From: Metridium senile | Taxonomy: Eukaryota; Cnidaria; Anthozoa; Actiniaria; Metridiidae | Direction of reading: 5' to 3' | DNA: 64,000 nt | Assembly (NCBI GenBank): GCA_949775045.1 | Contig: OX459103.1 | Span: 14,645,307-14,709,306, forward strand | In this document: piece by piece, positions 1 through 11,477 of the stretch | Layout: each line of letters starts with the position of its first letter | How positions within the stretch are numbered: the stretch's first letter is position 1 | Made by a program: the position numbers and the translations under genes | The notes under the pieces: model-generated | The model's input: the letters and a program-made list of their open reading frames with translations, nothing else | Told to the model about the DNA's origin: nothing | Database searches by the model: none

Positions 1-83
1 AAACCAATTGAAGTAACAAAACTATCTTAAACACTGTTTTATATAAACAAAAGACTCAAATAACTGCATGAACTTCGGAACGT

Positions 84-945
84 TAAAAAGAGGAAAAATT
101 GGATAAAAATTAACATTCGTAATGTCAGTAAGTTTGACAATGGATAAGGATTAACAGTCGAAACGTCAGTGAGTTTACGGTGACAATGGATAAGCATCAA
201 CAGTCGAAACGCCAGTAAGTTTACGGTGGATGAGGATTAACAGTCGAAACGTCAGTGAGTTTACGGTGACAATGGATAAGGATGAACAGTCGAAACGTCA
301 GTAAGTTTACGGTGACAATGGATATAAGGATTAACAATTGAACCGTCAGTGCGTTTACGGTGACAATGGATAAGGATTAACAGTCGAAACGTCAGTGTGT
401 TTACAGTGACAATGGATAATGATTAACAGTCGAAACGTCAGTGTGTTTACGGTGACAATGGATAAGGATTAACCGTCGAAGAGTCAGTAAGTCTACGGTG
501 ACAATGAATAAGGATTAACAGTCTAAACGTCAGTAAGTTTACGGTGACAATGGATATAAGGATTAACCGTCGAAACGTCGGTACATTTACGGTGACAATG
601 GATAAGGATGAACATTCGAAACGGTAGTAAGTTTACGGTGACAATGGATATAAGGATTAACAATCGAACCGTCAGTGCGTTTACGGTGACAATGGATAAG
701 GATGAACATTCGAAACGTCAGTAAGTTTACGGTGACAATGGATAAGGATTAACTGTCAAAATGTCAGTAAGTTTACAGTGACAATGGATAATGATTAACA
801 GTCGAAACATCAGTAAGTTTACGGTGACAATGGATAAGGATTAACTGTCAAAACGTCAGTAAGTTTACGGTGACAATGGATAAGGATTGACAGTCGAAAC
901 GGCAGTAAGTTTACGGTGACAATGGATTAACATTTGAAACGTCAG
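84..945. repeat. 46-bp tandem satellite
   Basis: About 18 head-to-tail copies of a unit of about 46 bp. The core reads GGATTAACAGTCGAAACGTC, then AGTAAGTTTACGG and TGACAATGGATAA. Copies differ by a few substitutions, and some are shortened by loss of the TGACAATGGATA part. The array lies beyond the 3' end of gene A. No spacers separate the copies, so it is a satellite and not a CRISPR array. Confidence 0.93.
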
Positions 946-1116
946 TAACATATGTAACGTTGAACTGTTTTGCGATAAATATTTCATAGCACGGATTAAG
1001 AAATCAACCAATTAGTTTTTTTTATGTTATTATATAACGCCCCTAACGTCAATTAGTGTATATCCATGTTACTCAATTTGTTTGCATGAAAAGCAAAACG
1101 ACCATGTAATTTTCTG
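946..1116. other. Short AT-rich stretch, nothing recognised
   Basis: Between the satellite and the gene A 3' UTR. No ORF or repeat noted apart from AT bias. Confidence 0.5.
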
Positions 1117-1122
1117 TTTATT
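1117..1122 (-). terminator. Candidate poly(A) signal of gene A
   Basis: TTTATT on the plus strand reads AATAAA on the minus strand, about 400 nt past the gene A stop codon at 1523. It is a perfect hexamer, but no transcript evidence supports its use and AT-rich DNA gives many chance matches. Confidence 0.3.
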
Positions 1123-1264
1123 ATATTATTATCAATGAAATGAAAAGAAGTTCCCGTAAAGCTGTGTGTAGTGATGACATTTTCACATGTGAAAATAAAA
1201 AATTTTTGAAGCAGAAAAATATAGGTATTTCATTGACAATTATATAATAAACCCTTTTATGAGA

Positions 1265-1494
1265 AAGTTTGTCACCCGTGAAGGTAAAAGCCTACAAGCT
1301 AATAGCGCATAGGACTATGGGTAACTTATGTATACTTTAATAGACACAGGAATTTCATTGTCATATCGATATTGAGATATGATCATTTTTTCTTATTAGA
1401 TGTATCAAGAAAGGCGTGTGAGGTGCACATCTAGTTTCGGAACAGATCCATGATCCACTAGGTTGTAGGCTTTTCACACGTGACAAACATTCTC
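1265..1494. repeat. Inverted repeat just downstream of the gene A stop
   Basis: Arms at about 1265-1302 and 1457-1494 are complementary with some mismatches. They share TTTGTCAC-CGTG and a TAAAAGCCTACAA-like core. The upper arm starts about 30 nt after the stop codon of gene A, so a 3' UTR would carry a long stem-loop. It may simply be another small hairpin element. Confidence 0.5.
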
Positions 1495-1522
1495 GGAAAG
1501 GGTGTATCTATTACGGATGTAT

Positions 1523-1833
1523 TTAGGTTTTCACATAGAAAACCTCGATTTGACTTGGTGTAAATGGGCTTTCACCAGCAAAAAATGAACAGAGGGTACC
1601 TTTGGAACAGCCAGGTGGAATCTGGTATTGAGATGGATATGTGTGCGAATTCTTGTTACTAGAAGCTAGGTTAGAAATAAACAGATCATAAAACAATGGT
1701 CCGTGATTGAAACCCCCATAGACAGCCTGCTGACTACTTCCACCGACGAGGTTCAGCTTCTTCGGTTGATATCCATTGATGTTAACCAATGAATATATAA
1801 ACGCCTTGTTGGAGTATGACCATTTGCCTTGTG
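1523..1833 (-). CDS. Gene A last exon: TLDc domain, C-terminal half
   Basis: Last coding exon of the minus-strand PAN-EGF-TLDc gene. An acceptor TTTAATAG precedes position 1833. The first bases CA complete a codon begun by the A at the end of the exon at 7864-8106, so the reading frame joins cleanly (phase 1). The encoded segment starts QGKWSYSNKAFIYS, continues KLNLVGGSSQQAVYGG and FYDLFISNLASS, and ends SQIEVFYVKT before a stop. This follows the C-terminal part of TLDc domains: the segment after FGGY, the AIY-like strand, and the SNxA segment. TLDc domains are known from OXR1 and TBC1D24 in cells, and from secreted multidomain proteins in cnidarians. The role here is unknown. The intron before this exon is about 6 kb and full of tandem repeats. 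Confidence 0.78.
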
Positions 1834-2251
1834 CTATTAAAATATGAAATAAAACAATAATCAATAACAATGGTGGGGATATTTGTTCGCTGATTGGTTA
1901 ATTTATCGTCATCATGCAATTCAACGATTCTACGTATATTCTATGATCAGGGTTTTATTCAATGTTTACTAGTTTTAAAGAGTTTGTTAATAAAAGGACT
2001 TCAATTTTTGACTAAGTTATTGCGGTCTCTTGTGTATCTGCGGTACGCAGTTTTTCGCAGTTTTGGTTTCCGGTATTCGGTAAAATGCAATATTTAATAA
2101 TAACGGTATTTCAGTATTGCCAAAGTCAAATAATTTTAATTCAGGTTTTTGTTGAACTTTGTGCGGGTTTGGATTTTTTTGTACGGTATCGAGTGTTTTT
2201 TTATTTACTTCTCCCCAATACCCCCCTCTATAATGTAATGCAATATGCTTT

Positions 2252-2762
2252 GTAATAGACCGATCCAAGGTTATTGCCGCCATCTAGATCTTGTAGGGGG
2301 TACAGAACTACTGGGGCGAGCAGTAAATGTATGTAACTTTGAACTTATATAACTCCACTGGAAATTACCGAATGTTCAATATAAACATTTTATATCAAAG
2401 ATACTATGCATGGCTATACCTGAGATCAAACTAAGGTTGTTAAATTATGTGAGACGTATGTAAACGGCGATTTCAAATCTCCCTATATTTACTGTGTAAT
2501 TCTATATCGCTGAAACAAAGTGTTTGTATGTAGATCTAAAATATTGATTACAGAGCCTGTAGCTCGTTTTCCAGCACTATTTTTTGGATATGTTATTAAC
2601 AAATGCAAAACCTTTGATAGACAATTTTAACTTTGAACATCCAATGAATTGGAAGAAAAATACGTACTTTCAAAGTGGTCCAAAATCACATACATTCTCT
2701 ACACGCCCCAGTAGTTTTGCACCCCTTGCAAGATGGCGGCAATAACCTTGGATCGGTCTATT
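2252..2762. mobile_element. MITE-like element with long terminal inverted repeats
   Basis: Arms of about 88 bp (2252-2340 and 2675-2762) are inverted copies at roughly 85-90% identity, both starting with AATAGACCGATCC. About 330 bp of AT-rich unique sequence lies between. There is no coding capacity and no clear target-site duplication. The structure fits a non-autonomous inverted-repeat element inside the last intron of gene A. Confidence 0.7.
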
Positions 2763-3559
2763 GTGTGGATATAAGGTTGAAATTTTTTATATTAACACCA
2801 CTTGTTTAGATATAATAACTAGGCATGGATATTAACGATACGCGATCAATATGTTGGTGTTAAAATATATGAAATAGTGTATAACTAAACAAACTCAAAT
2901 ACCCTATAGTAAAATAAATATTAATTAAAACGATATACTCAAAATGTACAAATTTGCGAAACATCAAACGAACATAATTTACAAGAAAAATAAAAAAGAA
3001 GGAAAATTGACAATAAACTAGTTTCTAATAATAAGCAACGAATTGGAGAGATTTCGTTTGAATATTTTATTTTAAAAATAGAAATTATATAAATCTGTCA
3101 GTCTCAGAAAGTACAAATTTAAGGTAATGAGGCGAGGATGACCTAGTGACTATTGTATGACAATTTAATACTGGTGTAAAATAATTATGAAAACACATGC
3201 ATATATACTAAGCAAATTATTATGGCAAATCATTGTGGTGAATTAGAAACACAAACAAAGTATGTAATATATAAACAAATCATTATCACCACTATTATAT
3301 CATTGTTATCATTATCATATTTAGCACTGTCATAAATATTATCATCACCACTATTAGCATTATCATCATTTAAAAGCTAATTCTAAACATAGCTTCAAAA
3401 TAATTGTAAAAACAGCCTATATACTTAACCAACAAAACTCGCACTTTTTTGTAATCGTTCGTATTTGTACAATATAGTTAATGATTTTTTTATATTCTAT
3501 GCATGGCGACATATTATTACGTGAGTGTACTTAATAATATAATTTAGGTTCTTATTTAT
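2763..3559. other. Intronic AT-rich DNA
   Basis: Part of the last intron of gene A. TTATCATTATCATC scraps at about 3280-3370 look like seeds of the 30-bp array further on. Nothing else recognised. Confidence 0.5.
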
Positions 3560-3655
3560 AGTTTAATAAACGAGCAGGAGATCTAAAACCACGAGGCAAA
3601 GCCAAGTTGTTTTAGACCTGGTAAAACACGATATGTGAGTTTATTAAACGGTTTG
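3560..3655. repeat. Hairpin element, family with 53766-53876
   Basis: A short imperfect palindrome: GTTTAATAAACGAGCAGGAG at one end, CGATATGTGAGTTTATTAAAC at the other, and a TAAAAC...GTTTTA inner stem. The same design and sequence recur at 53766-53876 in inverted orientation, so it is a dispersed family and not a chance fold. Confidence 0.72.
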
Positions 3656-3929
3656 AAAAACTCCAACCTATATATATTTTGTGTTTTTTGTGGAAAAAAA
3701 ATCCAGGATTTATGAAGGTTTATTACAGAAAATTCAGGTTAAAGTTTATATAAATTAGGGTGAATCTTTATCTACATTTAAAACACTCGTCACGGTTACG
3801 ATTTATTTTGTCAATTTCTCATGAATTATTAAATAGATTTTGATAACACTATCTTATATCCACTTATATAGCGGTTAACACCGAAGCATGTTTGGAATAA
3901 AAACACTTGTATTATCTCTAAGAATTATT

Positions 3930-5100
3930 ATCATTGTTATAATCATCATCAGTATTAGCGTTGTCATCATTACTGATCATCATTATTAGCATTATCATAA
4001 TGTGTGTTAGCATTGTCATTATCATCATCATCACTATTAGCATTGTCAACATTATCATCATCACTATTAGCATTGTCAACATTATCATCATTACTATTAG
4101 CATTGTCAACATTATCGTCATCACTATTAGCATTGTCATCATTATCATCATCACTATTAGCATTGTCAACATTATCATCATCACTATTAGCATTGTCATC
4201 ATTATCATCATCACTATTAGCATTGTCAACATTATCATCATCACTATTAGCATTGTCAACATTATCATCATTACTATTAGCATTGTCAACAGTATCGTCA
4301 TCACTATTAGCATTGTCATCATTATCATCATCACTATTAGCATTGTCAACATTATCATCATCACTATTAGTATTGTCAACATTATCGTCATCACTATTAA
4401 CATTGTCAACATTATCATCATCACTATTAGTATTCTCAACATTATCGTCATCACTATTAGCATTGTCATCATTATCAACGTCATCACTATTAGCATTGTC
4501 ATAATTGTCATCATCATCACTATTAGTATTGTCATCATTATCATCATCACTATTAGCATTGTCATAATTAGCATCATCATCACTATTAGCATAGTCATCA
4601 TTATCATCATCATCACTATTAGTATTGTCGTCATTATCATCATCATCACTATTAGCATTGTCGTCATTATCATCACCATCACTATTAGCATGGTCATTAT
4701 TATCATCATCACTATTAGCATTGTCATTATTATCATCATCATCACTATTAGTATTGTCGTCATTATCATCATCATCACTATTAGCATTGTCATCATTATC
4801 ATCACCATCACTATTAGCATTATCATCATTATCATCATCATCACTATTAGTATTGTCGTCATTATCATCATCATCACTATTAGTATTGTCATCATTATCA
4901 TCATTATCAGCTTTGTCAGTATTATCATCATCATCACTATTAGCAATATCATAATTATTATCATCCTCACTATTAGCATTGTTATCATTATCATCATTAC
5001 GATTAGCATTGTCATCATGACTTATCATCAGTATTAGCATTGTCATCATGAATGATCATCACTGCACTATTAGCATTGTCACCATTATCATCATTGTAAA
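3930..5100. repeat. 30-33 bp tandem repeat (ATTATCATCATCACTATTAGCATTGTC)
   Basis: About 35 units, 30 bp long in the first half (TCACTATTAGCATTGTCAAC plus ATTATCATCA). Many lengthen to 33 bp after about 4500 by one more TCA triplet. Because unit length is a multiple of three, both strands stay open for more than 1 kb, giving low-complexity readings (Ile/Ser/Leu/Asp/Asn). These are artefacts of the repeat and not genes. It lies in the last intron of gene A. Confidence 0.93.
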
Positions 5101-5389
5101 TTACACATCGTAGGCCGGCTCTTATTGGTTAATTATTATGAGGTCTTGAGCAATGTATAAGATAGTGCGTTGGTTTCAGACAGGGCACATTTTCGAACCT
5201 CTCTCTCGTAGCTGCCTCTATTCGACTCTATTTGTACCTATTTGTTAGACCCTTTTTAGATTCTACTTGACTCGTTTATTGTGAATTTTTCACAGTGATT
5301 TGAAAGCCTCTAATAAACCATCAGACCGTTCTAAATTGCGTTGATCTCAATCATCAAAAGTCAGCGATCGGTTCATAGAAACAACATTC

Positions 5390-5640
5390 GTCATTATTAT
5401 CATCATTATCATCATCATTAATATTACTGTCAACTTTATCACTATTATCATTGTCATCATTATCATCATCATTAATATTATTGTCAACTTTACCATTATT
5501 ACTTTGTCATCATTATCATCATCATTAATATTTTTGTCAACTTTACCATTATTATCATTGTCATCATTATCATCATCGTATAGATTATTGCCAACTTTAC
5601 CATTATTACCATTGTCATCATTATCATCATCACTAATATT
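5390..5640. repeat. Second, related ATTATCATCATC repeat block
   Basis: About four copies of a unit of roughly 60 bp: TCATCATTATCATCATC, then ATTAATATT, then GTCAACTTTACC. It shares its core with the array at 3930-5100 but is separated from it by about 290 bp of unique sequence, so it is probably a diverged offshoot. Confidence 0.82.
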
Positions 5641-5659
5641 TTAATTGGTTAGAAAACCG

Positions 5660-5930
5660 ATCCCGCAATACGTGCTAATATTACTATTGATGGTCAGGAT
5701 GACAACGTGAATGCATACGGTTCAAAAAATAGAATGCTTACATAAACATCAATACATCCAAGAATATACTGTTTCATTTTGATACCTTTAATTTTGCCGA
5801 GTGTTGTTTAAAAAAAAAACATTTCAATATGACAGACACATTTCGGATTATAACAGCAGTTGATTCTTCATTCCTTGTATCGAAGTTGACATGATGCAGT
5901 AGGACACTACCGGCGATTCTTTCCAATCCA
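5660..5930. repeat. Dispersed repeat, inverted copy at 26660-26880
   Basis: Segments such as GGTCAGGATGAC, GTGAATGCATACGGTTC and CGAGTGTTGTTTAAA, plus a region around TTATAACAGCAGTTGA, recur in reverse orientation at 26660-26880 at about 80% identity. No clear ends or coding content were found. It may be part of an old transposon. Confidence 0.7.
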
Positions 5931-6346
5931 AGTGCGATTTTTTTTTCTCCCTGAATAGGTCAAACACAATGCTTCTGATCCTTAGACTCTTAGATCGCCC
6001 GGTTAGACATCGACATTAAGATCAAAAATAAGTAATAATCAAAGGGCCCCATTGGCCAACTCGTGGGTGGTTGGAACATTTCGGAAGCGCTTAGAGTTCA
6101 GTAGCACCTACATAGCACCTAGGCTATATTTAAAAAATCTCAGAATTTGATTTGAAAATAATGAATTTTAGCATATTGAAGAGACAAGGCATTGATTTTA
6201 AACAACTAAAACTTTATTTACAATAGATTTGAAATTGGTGTTATTCTTGAGATTCTATAATAAACGTAAGAAATTCCAATAACAATAGACGAAATTGGAC
6301 AATATTGTAGTTAGCATTGATATGTACGTTTATTATCCAACTAGTC

Positions 6347-6420
6347 ATAGACGAGTAAAAATATCGCAGGAGTAGGACTGGATCGAGTAAAAATATCCAG
6401 CGATATTTTTACTCGTCTAT
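6347..6420. repeat. Perfect 21-bp hairpin (ACTCGT family)
   Basis: Arms 6347-6367 and 6400-6420 are exact inverted copies (ATAGACGAGTAAAAATATCGC). Between them is a loop that repeats the CGAGTAAAAATATC motif. The nearby hairpin at 6484-6622 shares the GGATATTTTACTCGT core, so the two are probably related or nested. Confidence 0.8.
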
Positions 6421-6483
6421 CTAGCCCTCAAGTAAAACAATATTTCGCATTATAAAAAACCAAAAACCTTCCGATAATAAATA

Positions 6484-6622
6484 ACTTATTAAACAGTTTG
6501 ATGTATAATATGGCTGGATATTTTACTCGTTAACTTGCATTTTGGCTAGCCCGGAGGCTCGTCAAAATACAGCGTTTCACTCGTAAATATCCAGCCATAT
6601 TACACATCAAACTGTCTAATAA
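6484..6622. repeat. 139-bp hairpin element
   Basis: Arms of about 46 bp (6484-6530 and 6577-6622) are inverted copies with a few mismatches, running from CTTATTAAACAGTTTGATG to ATATTTTACTCGT. The GC-richer loop contains CTAGCCCGGAGGCTCG. It fits a foldback MITE. Confidence 0.8.
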
Positions 6623-7124
6623 GATATATGTATCTAAACTATATAAAAGTATGTTTTGAAATATAACATTGATGTAAACAATACAAGCCCAATATCTACA
6701 GTAAACATATAATTATATTTAGTCACTTGTTTCTTTGCTATTGTGGCAGTTTGAATTGAAATAAGCCAGCTTTCGTGTCGTTGTTCTTGTCTACTTGATT
6801 GATCATCTGTTATCTAGTAATTCGAATATTGAAATGTTTTACGGTAAAAACCAAAATAAAGAACAGTAATGCTATAATGTCTTAAGCAAACTTATACAAC
6901 GCCAACGTTGCTAATTTGGAATAGTAAAACGATTTAGAAGTACAAGAAATCGTAACAGATTCAACCTATTGAACCTTCACATCGAAGCACCGTCGGACTG
7001 ACGGAGAGTATTTGTTTGTGGACGTTGAAAATGTTTGTCAGTAAATGAAATAAACCACTAATAATTGTTTGAGAGGTTGTTTGAAAGATGATGTAATTCA
7101 TATTCCGAGGTACGCTGACCAAAA

Positions 7125-7450
7125 TTTGGGGGCTCAAAAGTTTACACTGACGATCTAGTGAGTGATCGAGTGAGTGAGTGCCACTTCCGGTTCGAAAGCC
7201 CCATCCCAACCCAATAACTCGAGGATCTTCGATCCACGAGTTAAAAAACCGGAACGACTAAAACATTTTTCTCAAAAACGTTATTAGATATTAACGTTAA
7301 TTATCAAACAAGAATTGTTGACAAAGAACTTTGATAACCGAAAGATGGAAACTTATATTATCTTATAATTTTTTCTGCACAAAAATTGTTATTTTCAGGA
7401 TGTCAAAAAATCATTGAGGCGCGCAATGCATCTCGGATGCACGTGGGACT
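7125..7450. repeat. Dispersed repeat, partial copies at 25810-26030 and 54571-54685
   Basis: The first third (GCTCAAAAGTTTACA, GAGTGAGTGCCACTTCCGG, CCCAATAACTC) matches 54571-54685 in the same orientation. The rest (TTTAGTCGTTCCGG through AATAACAATT to GAGGCGCGCAATGCATC) matches 25810-26030 in reverse orientation. A GGTTCGAA sequence in the first part resembles a tRNA B box, so a SINE origin is possible but unproven. Confidence 0.65.
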
Positions 7451-7649
7451 TTAAGACAAAGTTTCTTAGTGAAAACTGACGTCACAACTAGAAAAATTCC
7501 AGATTTTAGAGCGATTAGTACTCGCAATCAACTTTACTTTTAAACACTGATATCATAGGACCAAAGGTGTTGTTGGCAGTGGTTTCCTAGCAATGCGTTC
7601 TACTACAAAACGTGAACGCCCTTCTATAATTTGTATTAAAAGTTGCCGG

Positions 7650-7777
<128 letters not shown>

Positions 7778-7863
7778 TCAAAACTTTCATTATTACAAAT
7801 TTTAGAGTGATTAGTACTCAGCTCTACTAAATATATTCAATTAAGATTTTCGTAATTACTTAC

Positions 7864-8106
7864 TATGCCAAGAAACATCCAAGTATCCTCCGAACATGTA
7901 CGAACCTACACGGACAATAGTCACAGTCGGACCCTTCCCGTCACATTGTGGATGGAAAGACTTAGTTACGTCCCAACCATCAGTAGAGGTATTCCAGCAG
8001 ATATCCCATTGGCTTGTGTTATGATATGCCGCTAGATAGCCAATCAAGGTCTTGATATAGCTGACATTCCCGTAGTTAGTCAGTATCGATGATTTCTCCA
8101 GTCCAC
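7864..8106 (-). CDS. Gene A exon: TLDc domain, N-terminal half
   Basis: A 243-nt exon with an acceptor (GTTTTAG before 8106) and a strong donor (GTAAGT after 7864). It starts in phase 1, matching the end of the EGF exon at 9704-9829. The product contains WDICWNTSTDGWDV, FHPQCDGKGPTV and YMFGGYLDVSW. The arrangement FHxxCDxxGPT...FGGYxxxxW is the signature of the TLDc fold. The following exon at 1523-1833 supplies the rest of the domain. No stop or frameshift is present. Inference: together they form the C-terminal module of a secreted PAN-EGF-TLDc protein. Confidence 0.82.
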
Positions 8107-8359
8107 CTAAAACACAAAAATAATACGGATATTGGTTTCAGAGTGATCTGTGCTTTCATTCAGACAAACAATGCGATTTTTGATGTTTTTGTTATTTGCA
8201 ATGTTTCTAATGGTATTCCTGTTGTATTTGCTGTTTATATTATTGACTATATATGCTCCAATGATAATAATAAATAATAAATAATAATTTATTAAGCATA
8301 ATACAGCGTCTCTATGCTTTAAAATACTAATTACAATTTAACTAAATTAATGTAAACTA

Positions 8360-8500
8360 CTAAACTAACACTCTTTACAATAATAATAAGAAAATATATA
8401 TAAAAATATAAAATATATAAAATATAATATATATATATATATATAATATATATAATATAAAATATATAAAATATAAAATATATATATGATGTATATATGG
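8360..8500. repeat. AT-rich low-complexity tract
   Basis: Irregular runs of ATATAA, TATATAT and AAAATATAT with almost no G or C. It sits between the TLDc exon and a GTT-rich tract. Confidence 0.85.
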
Positions 8501-8559
8501 TATAATAATATGCTAATAGTATCATAATATGTTTATTACTTTTTTATAAGTTTATTTGC

Positions 8560-9640
<1,081 letters not shown>

Positions 9641-9703
9641 TATATAACAATACTTATGTTTATATAACAATACTTATGTTGCTGTTTATTTTGTTTTCCT
9701 TAC

Positions 9704-9829
9704 CACTACACAATGATCCAATGTCTTTAAATCCTGGTTTACAGTCACCGCAGGTAAAAGATCCTTCACTGTTGGTACAAACAGCGTTTGGATCACAATT
9801 GTCTGTATTTTTATCACACTCATTAATAT
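9704..9829 (-). CDS. Gene A exon: calcium-binding EGF domain
   Basis: A 126-nt phase 1-1 exon with acceptor GTTTTAG and donor GTAAGG. It encodes DINEC, then DNCDPNAVCTNSEGSFTCG, then CKPGFKDIGSLCSG. Features of a cbEGF domain are visible: the D-I-N-E-C start that binds calcium, six cysteines, and the CxNxxxxFxC sequence that is the Asn/Asp hydroxylation site. Cysteines 4 and 5 are separated by two residues instead of the usual one, as in the sister exons at 17312 and 24525, which marks a shared origin. Its donor joins in phase with the TLDc exon at 7864-8106. Confidence 0.85.
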
Positions 9830-9849
9830 CTAAAACAAAACAAATGATG

Positions 9850-10163
9850 ATGTCAAAGATGATGATATATGCTTATGCTATTGTTGTTATGGATGATGAC
9901 AAAGATCATGATATATATGTTTATGATATTGTTGTAATATATGATGACAAAGATCATGATATATATGTTTATGATATTGTTGTTATGGATGATGAAAAAG
10001 ATAACGATATATGTTTATGATATTGTTGTTATGGATAATGACAAAGATGATGATATATGTTTATGATATTGTTGTTATGTATGATGAAAAAGATGATGAT
10101 ATATGTTTATGATATTGTTGTTATGGATAATGACAAAGATGATAATATATGTTTATGATATTG
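9850..10163. repeat. 46-bp tandem repeat, left part
   Basis: About seven units of GTTGTTATG-ATGATGA-AAAGAT then GATATATGTTTATGATATT. The array stops where a LINE is inserted and resumes at 13533, so both parts were once one satellite. The sequence is unrelated to the 46-bp satellite at 84-945 despite equal unit length. Confidence 0.9.
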
Positions 10164-10394
10164 TTAATTAAATTAATTAATAACAATGTTTAAGCAGGAG
10201 GCTCACATCACCGAGTTGTTTTTCAGAGAGGTCCTGCTATAATACTATGCTATATAAATATATCATATAATAATCTAAATAAATCTAAATAATCTAAATA
10301 TAAAAATATAAGTACAAATTAAAACTAAAAACAAAGCTATCGAAATGCGCATAAAATATATCTAAGTATCACTAAAAGTATATAAAAAATAAAT

Positions 10395-11477
10395 TTAAGT
10401 TAAAAACGATTTGAAAACATTAAGGCTAGATGCCTGTCGGACAGCAGTATCTAAGTTGTTCCAGTCGGCGGCTGCATGAAATATAAAACGCTGTTTGCCC
10501 CAATTAGTACGCGCAAGTGTCAAGTGTAAATCCTGACGACGGCGTGTATCATAATTATGAATACTACAATTACTAGTAAAATTAAAATCAAAATCTATGA
10601 TATTGTTAAGGCATTTAAATACAGCTATACATTGATGGCGGCGGCGGCGGATAGCTAAAGGTTCCCAATTCAACTGATTAAGGGCTTGGGTCGCAGAAAA
10701 GTAATTAGGTTGGTCTAAAACCAATCTTGCAGCATTATTTTGCAATATTTGAAGATGTTGCATGAGTACTTCATTGTTTTTATCACCCCAAACTAAATCG
10801 GCATAATCAAAAAGCGGTAATATAGGGCTATTGTAAAGTGTTAGGCGAGCGTTCAGCGGTAGTAAATGCTTTACGCGACGCAAAATGCCGAGCCTCTGAC
10901 AGACTTTTGAGCTTAAGGCATCTATATGGTCAAACCAGGTCATATTTTCATTAAGTGTAACACCTAAATATTTAAACGATTCTTTGCACTCAAGTGGATG
11001 ACCATAAACGTCTAATGAAATATTATTGAAAGAGCTAAACTTACGTGCGCTACCAAATAATACAAATTTACATTTGTCTATATTTAAAGTCAAAAGATTG
11101 TCATTGAACCACTTGCTTAAGTGTTTAAGGTCAGCGTTCAGATTATCTTCAAGATCCCTTATATTGGATGAAGAGCAATATATAACTGTATCATCTGCGT
11201 GTAAAGACACCTCACAGGACTTGATACATGAGGGCATATCATTCACATAAATTAGGAAAAGCAGCGGCCCTAACACGCTCCCTTGGGGCACACCAACGGA
11301 CACAGGCTTTGCGGTAGAGATAGAACTGCCAATCACCGTGACTTGATTTCTTTGCGACAAGTATGATCTGAACCAGTCCATAACAACGTCACTGAGACCA
11401 GATTTCGAAAGTTTGTTGAACAGGATCGAGTGATCGACGGTCTCGAAAGCTTTCGACAAATCCAGAAAAAACAGCAC
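10395..11477 (-). pseudogene. LINE ORF2 part 2: RT catalytic core and C-terminus
   Basis: Continuation of the ORF at 11466-13455 after a one-base frame change. It has LDLSKAFETVDH (RT motif A; the usual form is DLSKAFDTVDH), then VPQGSVLGPLLFLIYVND (motif B region), then HADDTVIY in place of the usual Y/FADD. The thumb region and the LNxxxxFKSFL end are typical of CR1/L2-type LINEs. Catalytic aspartates of motifs A and C are present. No RNase H domain is seen. Confidence 0.9.

Noticed and set aside
3918..5049. Long open frames of about 360 codons on both strands
   Set aside because: They arise because the tandem unit is 30-33 bp, a multiple of three. The products are Ile/Ser/Leu/Asn/Asp runs with no domain.
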